36,884 bases of DNA from an uncultured bacterium. GTDB taxonomy: Bacteria > Bacillota > Clostridia > Oscillospirales > Oscillospiraceae. The DNA lies in the NCBI GenBank assembly GCA_949840775.1, contig CATKXO010000030.1, positions 1 to 36,884 of the forward strand. Direction: 5' to 3'. Below are positions 1-6,404 of the stretch, in pieces. Every line of letters begins with the position of its first letter. Position 1 is the first letter of the stretch. Both the position numbers and the translations under genes were made by a program. The notes beneath the pieces are model-generated. The model was given only the letters and a program-made list of their open reading frames with translations. It ran no database searches and had not been told where the DNA came from.

Positions 1-1
1 C

Positions 2-538
2 CAGAAACTCAAAACCTTCACCCCTGTTTTGCGGCATGAAACGGTTTATTTTTGTACCCCCCCCCCGCCGAAAAACTACAAAATTTCTTCGGCGTTTTCT
101 TACAATTTCAAATTGGCGTTGACACATGGTCTCAGCCGTGGCCAGTTGTGTCTTGGTCAGCTCCGTCAGGACATGGGTCACTTCGGGGGCAACACCTTGG
201 GCCTGTGGGGTCATGTAGCCGCCCGTTTTGCGGATGGAGGGAAGGACTTCACTGGTCACCCAGCGTTTGAACTGCTTGGCTTTGGGGAGCTTACTTCCCA
301 AAACCAGCGCGTACAAACCAGATTCGTTAATTACGGTCATCTCCTGGGCTCCAGAGGGGGTGTCCACTGAGTGGACCCCCCTGTCCTCGGCGTCTACATT
401 GGTCGCAAGAGCTTGGCGTGGGTTTTTATATCCCAGCACAAGGGCCACGTCTTTGCCCACCAGCCACGGCTCGCCGTCGATTGCTACGGTACGGATTTTC
501 CCGAACTCGGGGTTTTCAAAGATTTTCAGTTCATTCAT
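2..538 (-). CDS. BRO-N family phage antirepressor, 3' end beyond window
   Basis: The protein opens with the BRO-N fold: MNELKIFENPEFGKIRT, then a W-x-VGKDVA core, KNPRQAL, and VINESGLYALVLGSKLP followed by KRWVTSEVLPSIRKTGGYM at about residues 75-110. BRO-N proteins bind DNA and in prophages usually act as antirepressors or lytic regulators. The start at 538 has AAAGGAG 10 nt upstream. The frame stays open to the window edge, so the C-terminus is missing. The usual C-terminal KilA-C/ANT domain is not recognisable; after about residue 145 the protein becomes Arg-rich and crosses a run of ten G (coding strand, 57-66). It follows the 39-residue gene and shares its promoter. The family is secure; an intact C-terminus is not. 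Confidence 0.85.
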   Translation of the reverse strand, partial: MNELKIFENPEFGKIRTVAIDGEPWLVGKDVALVLGYKNPRQALATNVDAEDRGVHSVDTPSGAQEMTVINESGLYALVLGSKLPKAKQFKRWVTSEVLPSIRKTGGYMTPQAQGVAPEVTHVLTELTKTQLATAETMCQRQFEIVRKRRRNFVVFRRGGGTKINRFMPQNRGEGFEFL

Positions 539-614
539 GCGAAAGGTCTCCTTTCAAATTTTGATTGGAGAGGCGGCGGGGGCATATCCCGCCATGCGTT
601 TCCTCCCGCTGGGG

Positions 615-734
615 TTAATCGGATTTCCCGAGGTACGCCCTTGCAAACAGACACAGTCCTCTCAGCTCTCGAATACTGGCCAGCTTCAGCAGCTTTTGAA
701 GCTCCTTCTGATAGCGTTTGCGCTCTTTGCTCAT
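615..734 (-). CDS. 39-residue phage micro-protein (ELRGL family)
   Basis: This short gene has a strong ribosome site (GAAGGAGG, 7 nt before ATG) and lies between the divergent switch promoter and the BRO gene. The product is a charged helix ending in IRELRGLCLFARAYLGKSD. It resembles the 34-residue product at 9983-10087 (LQELRGLIEFARSYIK), so the two form a small family linked to phage regulators. It has no membrane segment and no enzyme motif. Its function is unknown; the position as first gene of the antirepressor operon suggests a regulatory or accessory role, which is inference. Confidence 0.7.
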   Translation of the reverse strand: MSKERKRYQKELQKLLKLASIRELRGLCLFARAYLGKSD

Positions 735-784
735 AATCTTTACCTCCTTCAAATTCTCTCGGGGTCTCCCCCGCTGACAATGTT

Positions 785-813
785 AGTATACTATATCGTC
801 CCCGATATATCAA
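785..813 (-). promoter_or_regulatory. leftward promoter of the antirepressor operon
   Basis: On the minus strand TTGATA (813-808) and TATACT (790-785) are separated by 17 bp. The palindromic operator 792-809 fills the spacer, so a bound repressor would block this promoter. It drives the 39-residue gene and the BRO gene. Confidence 0.7.
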
Positions 814-874
814 TAGATAAGCTCAACAAATATCGTACCCGATATATGTGCATTTTGTCTATTGTACCCGATAT
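792..874. promoter_or_regulatory. three palindromic operators in the divergent switch region
   Basis: Three copies of an ATATCG-N4-CGATAT type palindrome occur: 792-809 (perfect 7-bp arms, spacer TCCC), 830-845 (6-bp arms, spacer TACC) and 860-873 (one arm mismatch, spacer TACC). The first lies inside the leftward promoter and the third overlaps the -35 box of the rightward promoter. This is the classic layout of a two-way repressor switch. The adjacent ribbon-helix-helix protein is the simplest candidate ligand (inference). Confidence 0.8.
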
Positions 875-890
875 ACAGTCGTGGTATAAT
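862..890 (+). promoter_or_regulatory. rightward promoter of the ribbon-helix-helix operon
   Basis: TTGTAC (862-867) and TATAAT (885-890) are 17 bp apart. The -35 box is part of the third operator. The leader to the GTG start at 916 is only about 20 nt. Confidence 0.75.
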
Positions 891-915
891 ACAAACATGA
901 AAGGGGGAATTATTT

Positions 916-1119
916 GTGCCAGCATCAAAGGCACAGCAAAAAGCGGTCACAAAATATATGAAAGAAAATTACGATGAGGTAAAAGTACGAATGAATAAAG
1001 GCCGCAAAGCTGTAATTCAAGCCCATGCAGCGGCCCGGAAAGAATCCGTCAATGCTTTTATCAACCGGGCCATTGACCAGACCATGGAACAGGACAACGA
1101 AGGAGGTGAACAGGGATGA
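916..1119 (+). CDS. Arc/MetJ-type ribbon-helix-helix DNA-binding protein
   Basis: The 67-residue product has the Arc-like pattern: a basic amphipathic N-terminus, a short strand around EVKVRMNKGRKAVIQAH, then AARKESVNAFINRAIDQTME as the second helix. Such proteins dimerise and bind short palindromes, so this may be the repressor of the three upstream operators. The start is GTG at 916, with AAGGGGG at 901-907. The stop overlaps the next start (ATGA at 1116-1119), so the two genes are translationally coupled. Family call from pattern only; the choice of binding site is inference. Confidence 0.75.
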   Translation: MPASKAQQKAVTKYMKENYDEVKVRMNKGRKAVIQAHAAARKESVNAFINRAIDQTMEQDNEGGEQG

Positions 1120-1265
1120 CCGATAAGGAGCGTAAGGACACCAAGATGGCGACCATTTACGAGCTGCGTTTGCTCTTCACCAGTGGAGAAAAGAAAAACT
1201 ATACTGTGGAAGAGATCGCGGAGCTGCTGGACAAGATTGCCGCAGCCAAGGATCAGGAAGCATAA
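1116..1265 (+). CDS. 49-residue hypothetical protein coupled to the RHH gene
   Basis: The start overlaps the stop of the ribbon-helix-helix gene by four bases and has AGGAGG about 11 nt upstream. The product has a central segment TIYELRLLFTSGEKKNYTVE followed by a helix EIAELLDKIAAAKDQ. This resembles a short winged-helix-like or partner protein, but I cannot name a family. A strong terminator follows directly, so this is a two-gene operon. Confidence 0.7.
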   Translation: MTDKERKDTKMATIYELRLLFTSGEKKNYTVEEIAELLDKIAAAKDQEA

Positions 1266-1274
1266 TTTCCAGAG

Positions 1275-1304
1275 AACCGGGGAGAAATCCCCGGTTTCTT
1301 TTTT
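1275..1304 (+). terminator. rho-independent terminator of the RHH operon
   Basis: A perfect 9-bp stem (AACCGGGGA / TCCCCGGTT) with a GAAA tetraloop is followed by TCTTTTTT. It sits 10 nt after the 49-residue gene. Confidence 0.9.
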
Positions 1305-1347
1305 GCTGTCTCGATATTGAGTTGTCAAGGTTCAGAGTGGGGGCCGC

Positions 1348-1544
1348 TCACAGCATCCGGTCCATATCCTCCTGGGTGGCCAGGGTGGGCAAGTCCAGAG
1401 TGTCGTTGGCGGCCTCCGCGTACATGTCGTTGAGCATCCCCACCGTCAGGAGTTCAAGGTCCCGGAGGGGGACTCCGAGTCGGACGGCGCGGAGGAGAAG
1501 GAGAGCTGTTGTAAACTCTCGATCAACAGCTCCGCTTTTTTTTT
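1348..1544 (-). other. -1 frameshift extension of the tail chaperone (gpGT-like)
   Basis: From the run of nine A on the coding strand (A AAA AAA context, 1544-1536), a -1 shift opens a frame of about 63 codons that ends at TGA 1350-1348. It is clearly protein-like: REFTTALLLLRAVRLGVPL, then LELLTVGMLNDMYAEA, matching the C-terminal T part of G-T chaperones (the ...DLELLTVGMVxDM motif). The zero frame instead stops at 1446. The extension overlaps the zero frame and has no start codon with a ribosome site, so frameshifting is the only evident way to make it. Confidence 0.8.
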
Positions 1545-1886
1545 ACTTTCCTCCAGCCCCTCCATGTTCCCGGACCACAGGTCCAGGATCACGGGGAAGA
1601 CGGCGTACACCGGCATAATGGAGAAACCGTCCAGCCACTCCTCCGGGCTGTCAGGCACCGTGTCGGGCTCCGCGTGCTTGGCCATGATGTAGGCCAGATT
1701 TTCAAAGGTGGCCAGCGCCTGGAGGGGGAAGTCCGTACTGTTGGCGTCCCTCCCGCTCATCGCCTCCGCCACCGCCCGGATGTCCCGGAGCAGGTCCCGG
1801 TTGAACTTCCGCCGGTACAGCAGGGGCACCGCCGCCGTGGACTTGAAGCGCACGTCCTTGCCGTCGATTTTGATGGTCGTTTCCAT
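1446..1886 (-). CDS. phage tail assembly chaperone (zero-frame product)
   Basis: The 146-residue product starts METTIKIDGKDVRFKSTAA and continues with LYRRKFNRDLLRDI, the pattern of tail assembly chaperones (lambda gpG type) of siphophages in Clostridia. It would guide polymerisation of tail tube subunits around the tape measure. It starts 3 nt after the tail tube fragment, with a GGGGGTG ribosome site inside that gene's last codons. The downstream tape-measure gene that normally follows is absent. A run of nine A on the coding strand (1544-1536) near codon 115 is a slippery site; see the frameshift extension entry. The gene is intact, but it probably has no partner in this degraded element. 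Confidence 0.8.
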   Translation of the reverse strand: METTIKIDGKDVRFKSTAAVPLLYRRKFNRDLLRDIRAVAEAMSGRDANSTDFPLQALATFENLAYIMAKHAEPDTVPDSPEEWLDGFSIMPVYAVFPVILDLWSGNMEGLEESKKKAELLIESLQQLSFSSAPSDSESPSGTLNS

Positions 1887-1889
1887 GGG

Positions 1890-2285
1890 TTACACCCCCG
1901 TGGCCGTGTTGGGCCGCCAGACGGACTTGTACCATTCGTTGAACACCGTCGCCTGGGTATTCTCCTGGGTCCGGGCCCGGGTCAGGCCGTCGGCCATGGG
2001 GACGGCGGTCAGGCTCATGGTGTCGGTCTGGGGCGTCTTGGTTTTGCCGGTGGTGGAGGCGTTCTCCCCGGGGCGGCTCACCGTACAGTAATACAGCACC
2101 CGCCGGGTGGCTTTCTGGTCGCCGTTCACCTCATACAGCAGGGCGAAGGGCTTTGCCTCAGCGGAGGCATACTCCATAAGGACGTGGGCTGTCTCATCCT
2201 CCACATCCCCCAGAATGTCCTTCCGGAAGTCGTCGGGGATGTTGGCTACCTCCAGGTTGCCTTTGTACCCCGTGTTGGAGTAGCC
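1890..2285 (-). pseudogene. C-terminal fragment of phage major tail tube protein
   Basis: About 131 codons remain. They begin at YSNTGYKGNLEVANIPDDF (from 2282) and run through DILGDVEDETAHVLMEY, GDQKATRRVLYYCTVSRPGE and the C-terminal MSLTAVPMADGLTRA. This is the pattern of the phi13-type major tail protein. The first 60 or so residues of the family (start, first beta strands) are missing. In their place the DNA continues, out of frame, as the 5' part of a DUF3102 gene. The junction lies within about 2281-2288. The fragment has no start codon or ribosome site at its 5' end, so it is probably not translated as a tail protein. Confidence 0.8.
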
Positions 2286-2434
2286 TCGCCGCCCACACGC
2301 TTGGCCTCCAGGATCTCCCCGGTGATGGTATCAATATCCCGCACCGTGTCAGGCTGCCCCTGTGCCAGGGAAGGGGTGACCATGCCGATATTGCTCAGCC
2401 GGTCCGTCAGGGCCGCTTTATCTGTCTGTGTCAT
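2246..2434 (-). pseudogene. N-terminal stub of a DUF3102 protein
   Basis: The first ~50 residues (MTQTDKAALTDRLSNIG, then DTVRDIDTITGEILEAKR and VGGEA) match the N-terminus of DUF3102 proteins, found in phage and plasmid early operons. These normally continue with a helical IGRRLxEAKE region. Here the frame crosses the deletion junction and ends after 11 unrelated residues. The ATG at 2434 overlaps the end of dnaB, with AAGGAGGAGC upstream, so a 62-residue stub could still be made. Confidence 0.75.
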
Positions 2435-3833
2435 GATGCTCCTCCTTATCTGTAAAGGGATTATCCTTGTCCCATTTTGCCTGTAATTCTTCAAATGTCA
2501 TTTGTGTGGGGCCCAATCTCTCCGGCTCTTTCTTTTGGACGATAGGTCGGTATTGGGATGTCGTCATTTTACTGGCCACCATATCAAAGGCCATAGTACA
2601 GTCTCCGGTGGCGCCGTGGCGATTTTTCGCCAGATTCACATTCAAGTCGGAGATTTTTCCTTTCCGCGTCTCATCGTAATAATCCTGCCGGTAAAGGAAA
2701 ATCACCCCGTCCGCATCCTGTTCCAGAGCGCCGGTATCCCGCAGATCAGTCAGGACAGGCCTGGGGTCCTGTCGGCTGGAGGGTGCCCGGTTCAGCTGGC
2801 ACAACACCAGCACCGGGACACGGAATCGCCGGGCCAAATCCTTGATCCCGCCGGATATTTCCGTCATGTACTCCACCCGGCCGGGTGACCGCCCCCGCAG
2901 CTCTGGGAGCAGCTTGCCGATGTAGTCGATGACAATGAGGGCCAACCCCTTCACCTGCCGGGCCATTTGCTCCACCTGGGACACCGTCGCCGTGTCCCGG
3001 CGGTTGATGTAGACAGGCAGGGCCCGAATCACGTCTGCGGCCTCTGAAAAAGCCGATTCCTCCTCTTCGGTAAGTCCGCCCATCAATATCCGGTCGGCCG
3101 GTATACTGCTTTCCCGGGCAATCCGTTTTGCATTGATCTGTTCCGGCTCCATCTCCAGAGTGACAAACAGAACATTTTTACCACTCCTGGCTACCCGGTC
3201 GGCGATGTTGATTGCCAGGGTGGTCTTACCCATACCCGGCCGGGCGGCCAAGATATACATACCGCTGTTCAGCATACCGCCCCCCAGGCGCTGGTCCAGG
3301 TCCTGGTAGCCAGTGCGGACAAAAGCAGACCCATCTCCAATCCGCTCCCGGTGCTGGTAAAGCGCCAGCATTGCCTCATCCGGGCTGAGCAGGTCCTCAT
3401 TCACGCCGTCCTTCTGCAACTCCTCCAGCCGCCGAATAGATTCCATCAGCACATCATGGACCATCGCGTGCCCGGCAAGTTCCGATGTGATGTACTCCGC
3501 CACCCCGGCAGCTCCCCGGCTCAGTGCCTCATCCCGGACGATTTTGGCGTACGTCTCCACGTTAGCCGCCGTAGGCGTAATGTCCATGAGCTGGAACAGA
3601 TAACCCCGGGATTCGTTCTCTACGTAACAGCCTGCCCGCTTCATACCCTCCAGAACGGTCACCGGATCGATCCGCTGCTCCGCCCGGTCCATCGCCAGAA
3701 TTATCTGGTACAGCGCCCGGTTCAGCTCCAGAGCGAAATCCTGGGGGCGGAGCAGCCGGGCCACTGCTTCCAGGCACCGGGAGTCAATGAGGATTGAGCC
3801 CAGCACCGCCTGTTCCGCCTCAAGCACTTTCAT
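2418..3833 (-). CDS. dnaB: phage replicative DNA helicase, DnaB family
   Basis: This 471-residue protein has the full DnaB layout. The helical N-terminal domain (about 1-110) begins EAEQAVLGSIL. A linker follows, then the RecA-like motor with Walker A RPGMGKTT (198-205), a catalytic Glu in FVTLEMEP, Walker B LIVIDY (299-304), and LVLCQLNR with DLRDTGALEQDAD near 355-385. It unwinds DNA as a hexamer at the element's replication fork. It overlaps the end of the replisome organizer gene by 14 nt, as expected for initiator-helicase pairs. The last codons overlap the DUF3102 start. The length is normal and no motif is missing. Confidence 0.95.
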   Translation of the reverse strand: MKVLEAEQAVLGSILIDSRCLEAVARLLRPQDFALELNRALYQIILAMDRAEQRIDPVTVLEGMKRAGCYVENESRGYLFQLMDITPTAANVETYAKIVRDEALSRGAAGVAEYITSELAGHAMVHDVLMESIRRLEELQKDGVNEDLLSPDEAMLALYQHRERIGDGSAFVRTGYQDLDQRLGGGMLNSGMYILAARPGMGKTTLAINIADRVARSGKNVLFVTLEMEPEQINAKRIARESSIPADRILMGGLTEEEESAFSEAADVIRALPVYINRRDTATVSQVEQMARQVKGLALIVIDYIGKLLPELRGRSPGRVEYMTEISGGIKDLARRFRVPVLVLCQLNRAPSSRQDPRPVLTDLRDTGALEQDADGVIFLYRQDYYDETRKGKISDLNVNLAKNRHGATGDCTMAFDMVASKMTTSQYRPIVQKKEPERLGPTQMTFEELQAKWDKDNPFTDKEEHHDTDR

Positions 3834-4719
3834 CGTAGATCACCACTTCCTCTCCGTTTACCATCTCCGTATGGAACGACCGAGACGGGGATGGCGCAGG
3901 GAGCGCCGAGGAGGCCGCTGGACGCTTTGTTTTCTCCGTCCACCGTCGGTCCCGGAGCCAACGGAAAGCGTAAGGAATCCCCACATCGTCCTTCCACTGC
4001 TTGCTCTCCAGGTGCCGGCGCAGGCCCACGGACATGTCCCGGAGCAGCAACTCCTCTTTACCGCCGTACCGTGAGATCAGCGCTTTGTCCTTATCGGTCA
4101 AATCTTTATCGCATGATTCCGGGCGTAAAAGCTTGGGAAGCATGTCCCACTGCTCCACTGCCTTGGCCCGGTCTTCATCCCGAGGGTAGGCCCGCCAAAA
4201 GCCCTCGAATTTCTCAGGCTGCCAAACAGGAATCGACTTCGGCTTTCGGGTCCTCTTCGGCTTTTCCGCCACAGCTGCCCCCTGGGGGGCTTTGGGGGGT
4301 TCTTTTAAGTCTTTATTCTTTTCTTCTTTATTATTTTGTGTCGTAAAAACCGGCAACGGTTTTCCCGTTGACGGTTCTGACCGTTGACGGCTTTCACCGT
4401 TGACGGTGTTTCCGGACAACGGTGCTTCATCCTGCAAAACATAGATGTTGGCGGCAAACTTTCCGCCCCGGTCGTGACCCTGCTCCCGGATCAGATAGCC
4501 CACCGTTTGCAGCTCCTGAAGCAGCCGGCGGACCTTGTCCCTGCCGCACCCGGCCTTGACTGCCAGTCCGGAGACAGTATACTCCCAGTTGTCCGGCAGG
4601 CTGACCATCAGGGCGAACAGCCCCCGGGCCTCCAGGGACAGACGGTCATCCTGGGCCGCCTCCCGGTAGAGGACAACAAACCCCTTTTTGCGGCCGGATT
4701 TGAATGTCGATTCGTTCAA
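3820..4719 (-). CDS. phage replisome organizer / replication initiator with winged-helix N-terminus
   Basis: The 299-residue protein begins with a DnaD/replisome-organizer style winged helix (about residues 15-100: LSLEARGLFALMVSLPDNW, then VKAGCGRDKVRRLLQEL and a basic wing). A low-complexity linker (100-165, TQNNKEEKNKD then PKRTRKPKS) precedes a C-terminal domain with WQPEKFEGFWRAYPRDEDR, common in phage initiators. It should bind the origin and load the DnaB encoded just downstream. The linker-coding DNA holds three perfect iterons next to an AT-rich tract, as in lambda gene O. The start at 4719 lies inside the stop of the 40-residue gene. Function is strong by context; the exact family is uncertain. 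Confidence 0.85.
   Translation of the reverse strand: MNESTFKSGRKKGFVVLYREAAQDDRLSLEARGLFALMVSLPDNWEYTVSGLAVKAGCGRDKVRRLLQELQTVGYLIREQGHDRGGKFAANIYVLQDEAPLSGNTVNGESRQRSEPSTGKPLPVFTTQNNKEEKNKDLKEPPKAPQGAAVAEKPKRTRKPKSIPVWQPEKFEGFWRAYPRDEDRAKAVEQWDMLPKLLRPESCDKDLTDKDKALISRYGGKEELLLRDMSVGLRRHLESKQWKDDVGIPYAFRWLRDRRWTEKTKRPAASSALPAPSPSRSFHTEMVNGEEVVIYDESA
4300..4423. other. candidate phage replication origin (iterons plus AT-rich tract)
   Basis: Three perfect copies of CCGTTGACGG start at 4365, 4381 and 4397, exactly 16 bp apart. Degenerate copies flank them (around 4350 and 4412). Each is a near-palindrome (CCGT-TG-ACGG). Directly beside them, 4300-4350 is strongly AT-rich in otherwise GC-rich DNA. 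All of this lies within the linker-coding part of the initiator gene, the same arrangement as the lambda origin in gene O. Confidence 0.65.
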
Positions 4720-4838
4720 AATATCACTTCCCCCTTGATTTTTCCGGGGGATATGCTATAATAATTTTGCAATATATCTGCATATCCCCCTGCCCTGTAC
4801 AGCTTCCCGGCTGTGCGGGGCTCTTTTTTGCTGCCCAT
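4716..4838 (-). CDS. 40-residue hypothetical protein
   Basis: The ATG at 4838 overlaps the TGA of the upstream gene (TGATG), and the gene ends within the start of the initiator gene, so it fits seamlessly into the early operon. The product starts MGSKKEPRTAGKLYRAGGY and continues with Tyr-rich and Gly-rich residues. It has no recognised domain. An 11-bp inverted repeat (4746-4790) lies inside it. Coding status rests on the two tight overlaps. Confidence 0.5.
   Translation of the reverse strand: MGSKKEPRTAGKLYRAGGYADILQNYYSISPGKIKGEVIF
4746..4790. repeat. 11-bp perfect inverted repeat
   Basis: GGGGGATATGC (4746-4756) and its exact complement (4780-4790) flank a 23-nt AT-rich loop that contains TATAAT. 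It lies just upstream of the initiator gene. It could be an operator or an RNA hairpin that controls initiator expression; nothing else identifies it. Confidence 0.6.
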
Positions 4839-5032
4839 CAGCACACCGCCTCCAGGTCCTCGAAGCAGAGGGTCCCCTCCTCGTCCAGGCAAACCTGGAC
4901 CAACCGGCCGCCCCGGATATGGGCCACCCAGCACCCTCCGCCTTTGGCCTCCACGGACTCCACCTGTCCCCGCCCGAACAGGCTGCCCAGCCGGGCCAGG
5001 ATGGCGCGTTCGATCTTTGTGTACATGGTCAT
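4838..5032 (-). CDS. 64-residue hypothetical early protein
   Basis: The product begins MTMYTKIERAILARLGSLFG and has a small beta-rich C-terminal half (GGGCWVAHIRGGRLVQVCLD). The ATG at 5032 overlaps the stop of the transglycosylase gene (ATGA). An in-frame ATG at 5026 is better spaced from GGAGG and could be the real start. It links the transglycosylase and the 40-residue gene in one operon. No family is recognised. Confidence 0.6.
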   Translation of the reverse strand: MTMYTKIERAILARLGSLFGRGQVESVEAKGGGCWVAHIRGGRLVQVCLDEEGTLCFEDLEAVC

Positions 5033-5607
5033 TCCTCCCATCGTTCCGCCGCCGCAAAGACGGCGTCCGCAAATTGCCGGTCCCCATCGTCATAGCCCAG
5101 GTTGTAGGCCCGCAGGGCCGCCGCCGGGTCCTCATACCGCTCCAGCAGCCCCCCCAGCCAGCCGATCCCGGCGGCGATGTTCTCCGCTGGGGTGAGGTCG
5201 TCCGGGAAATACCTGGGGTTGAGCTGGCACAGGCCATAGGCCCCCTTGGAGCTGACGACCTCCGGGTCAAAGGCGCTCTCCGCCTCAATCAGTCCCAGGG
5301 CCAGGGAGACGGGCACCCCGCTCTCCTCACAGGCCGCCCGCAGCGCCGACTGGAGTTCCCGGTCCAGAGGGACATCCGCCCGGTAGCCATCTGGCTCCAG
5401 TTGGAGGGTGATAGCCTCCAGCAGCTGGGGCTGTTCCAAAGGCGCCTCCCAGGTAAGCTGCATGGGGGGCTTGTCCGCTTCAGAAGCCCGGTACGCCACC
5501 GCGTCCATCGCCCAATCAAATAAGCTTGCGGTGAGTACCACCCCTGCCAGCACCATAAGGCACAGCTTGTCCGTATGGCTCAGGGGCGGTTTTCTACCAA
5601 TCATCAT
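5029..5607 (-). CDS. membrane-anchored lytic transglycosylase (SLT domain)
   Basis: The 192-residue protein has an N-terminal hydrophobic segment (about 14-30, LCLMVLAGVVLTASLF) that should act as signal or anchor. The SLT lysozyme-like domain follows, with LIEAESAFDP (catalytic Glu110), SSKGAYGLCQLNP (121-131) and AALRAYNLGYDDG. The enzyme cleaves peptidoglycan glycan strands. In phages and conjugative elements such enzymes open the wall for DNA passage. It is unusual to find it within an early replication operon rather than with tail or lysis genes. The start at 5607 is preceded by AAGGAGAAG. Confidence 0.85.
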   Translation of the reverse strand: MMIGRKPPLSHTDKLCLMVLAGVVLTASLFDWAMDAVAYRASEADKPPMQLTWEAPLEQPQLLEAITLQLEPDGYRADVPLDRELQSALRAACEESGVPVSLALGLIEAESAFDPEVVSSKGAYGLCQLNPRYFPDDLTPAENIAAGIGWLGGLLERYEDPAAALRAYNLGYDDGDRQFADAVFAAAERWEE

Positions 5608-5652
5608 TCTCTTCTCCTTATGCCCTAATTTCCGGGTTTTCCCATTTGCTGC

Positions 5653-6060
5653 TTACAGGTCATCCGCACTGAACACGATTCCAACGCAAAACAGCTCGCC
5701 GTCCTCGTAGATGTTGAACGTCTCGTGTAGGATGTCCGTTTCGAAGGTCCAACAGGGATTTCCATCGTCGTGCCAAACAGCCTTGACGGTTTTGGCCTTT
5801 TCCCGCTCCCGGGCAAAGTACGGGCAATAATCCTGGCCGCAGTCCGGCTCCTGAAGGACACCGTCAAGGGTGAGGTAGACGGTCGTGCCGTTGTAGGCCC
5901 CGACCTCGTCATTGATGGCCCCGCAGAGCTCCACATTATCGTCGGAGTAGCCGTACATCACAACCAGGCCAGCAGCCTTTGCGTCTTGTGCCTCTCCCCA
6001 TTCCATTTCCTCGCCGGTATCCCGGCCATTGAGCTGTTCGGCCAGTTCTTTTGCTGTCAT
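5653..6060 (-). CDS. conserved hypothetical protein of gut phages
   Basis: The 135-residue acidic product starts MTAKELAEQLNGRDTGEE. It contains GLVVMYGYSDDNVELCGAI, DEVGAYNGTTVYL and a C-terminal ETFNIYEDGELFCVGIVFS. I know this pattern from uncharacterised proteins of Firmicutes prophages, but no function is known. AAGGAGG sits 6 nt before the ATG. It lies upstream of the transglycosylase in the same orientation. Confidence 0.75.
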   Translation of the reverse strand: MTAKELAEQLNGRDTGEEMEWGEAQDAKAAGLVVMYGYSDDNVELCGAINDEVGAYNGTTVYLTLDGVLQEPDCGQDYCPYFAREREKAKTVKAVWHDDGNPCWTFETDILHETFNIYEDGELFCVGIVFSADDL

Positions 6061-6088
6061 AAAAACCTCCTTAATGTAAGTTCCCCTC

Positions 6089-6193
6089 TCAAGCTCCTAA
6101 CAGGCGATTGGCTGTCCGTAGGTTTTCCGCCACAGCTCCACAGTCTCTGTAATCCGTATTTCCCAACGGAGAGTAGTGAGTGTGCCAGGCCAT
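6089..6193 (-). CDS. possible 34-residue protein
   Basis: A short open frame (MAWHTHYSPLGNTDYRDC..., ending LLGA) fills the gap between two clearer early genes on the same strand. The ribosome site is poor and I recognise no family. It is offered only because its composition looks protein-like and the gap would otherwise be empty. Confidence 0.3.
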   Translation of the reverse strand: MAWHTHYSPLGNTDYRDCGAVAENLRTANRLLGA

Positions 6194-6246
6194 CGCAGCC
6201 ACTATATTGCGGGAGCGCCCATTGTGTCAGAGGGGTTGTGCGTGGG

Positions 6247-6384
6247 TCAGCAGAAATCCCGCCACCGCTGGGCGAAGAGGCTGGGCAGCTTCCCGCCGTT
6301 GGGTGCGTACCGGGGCTTGTTCAGCCGCACGTACCCAGCCCGCCGCATCGCAGCCCGCGCCTTGCTCCTAAGTAACTCGCGCAT
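6247..6384 (-). CDS. 45-residue basic early protein
   Basis: The product MRELLRSKARAAMRRAGYV continues with RLNKPRYAPNGGKLPSLF and ends with RWRDFC. It is very basic and resembles small early proteins of gut prophages of unknown role; nucleic-acid binding is plausible. The ATG at 6384 has an almost ideal ribosome site (AAAGGAGGTGATCCC), which excludes the longer upstream frame. Confidence 0.75.
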   Translation of the reverse strand: MRELLRSKARAAMRRAGYVRLNKPRYAPNGGKLPSLFAQRWRDFC

Positions 6385-6404
6385 GGGATCACCTCCTTTG
6401 TAAA

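Noticed and set aside
561-602. 13-codon frame (MAGYAPAASPIKI) with a GGGAGG site between the 39-residue gene and BRO
   Set aside because: Too short to support, although the ribosome site is good; noted as a possible leader peptide only.
1674-2486. 270-residue plus-strand frame over the tail and DUF3102 region
   Set aside because: Gly/Pro/His-rich shadow of the minus-strand tail genes, without ribosome site or family pattern.
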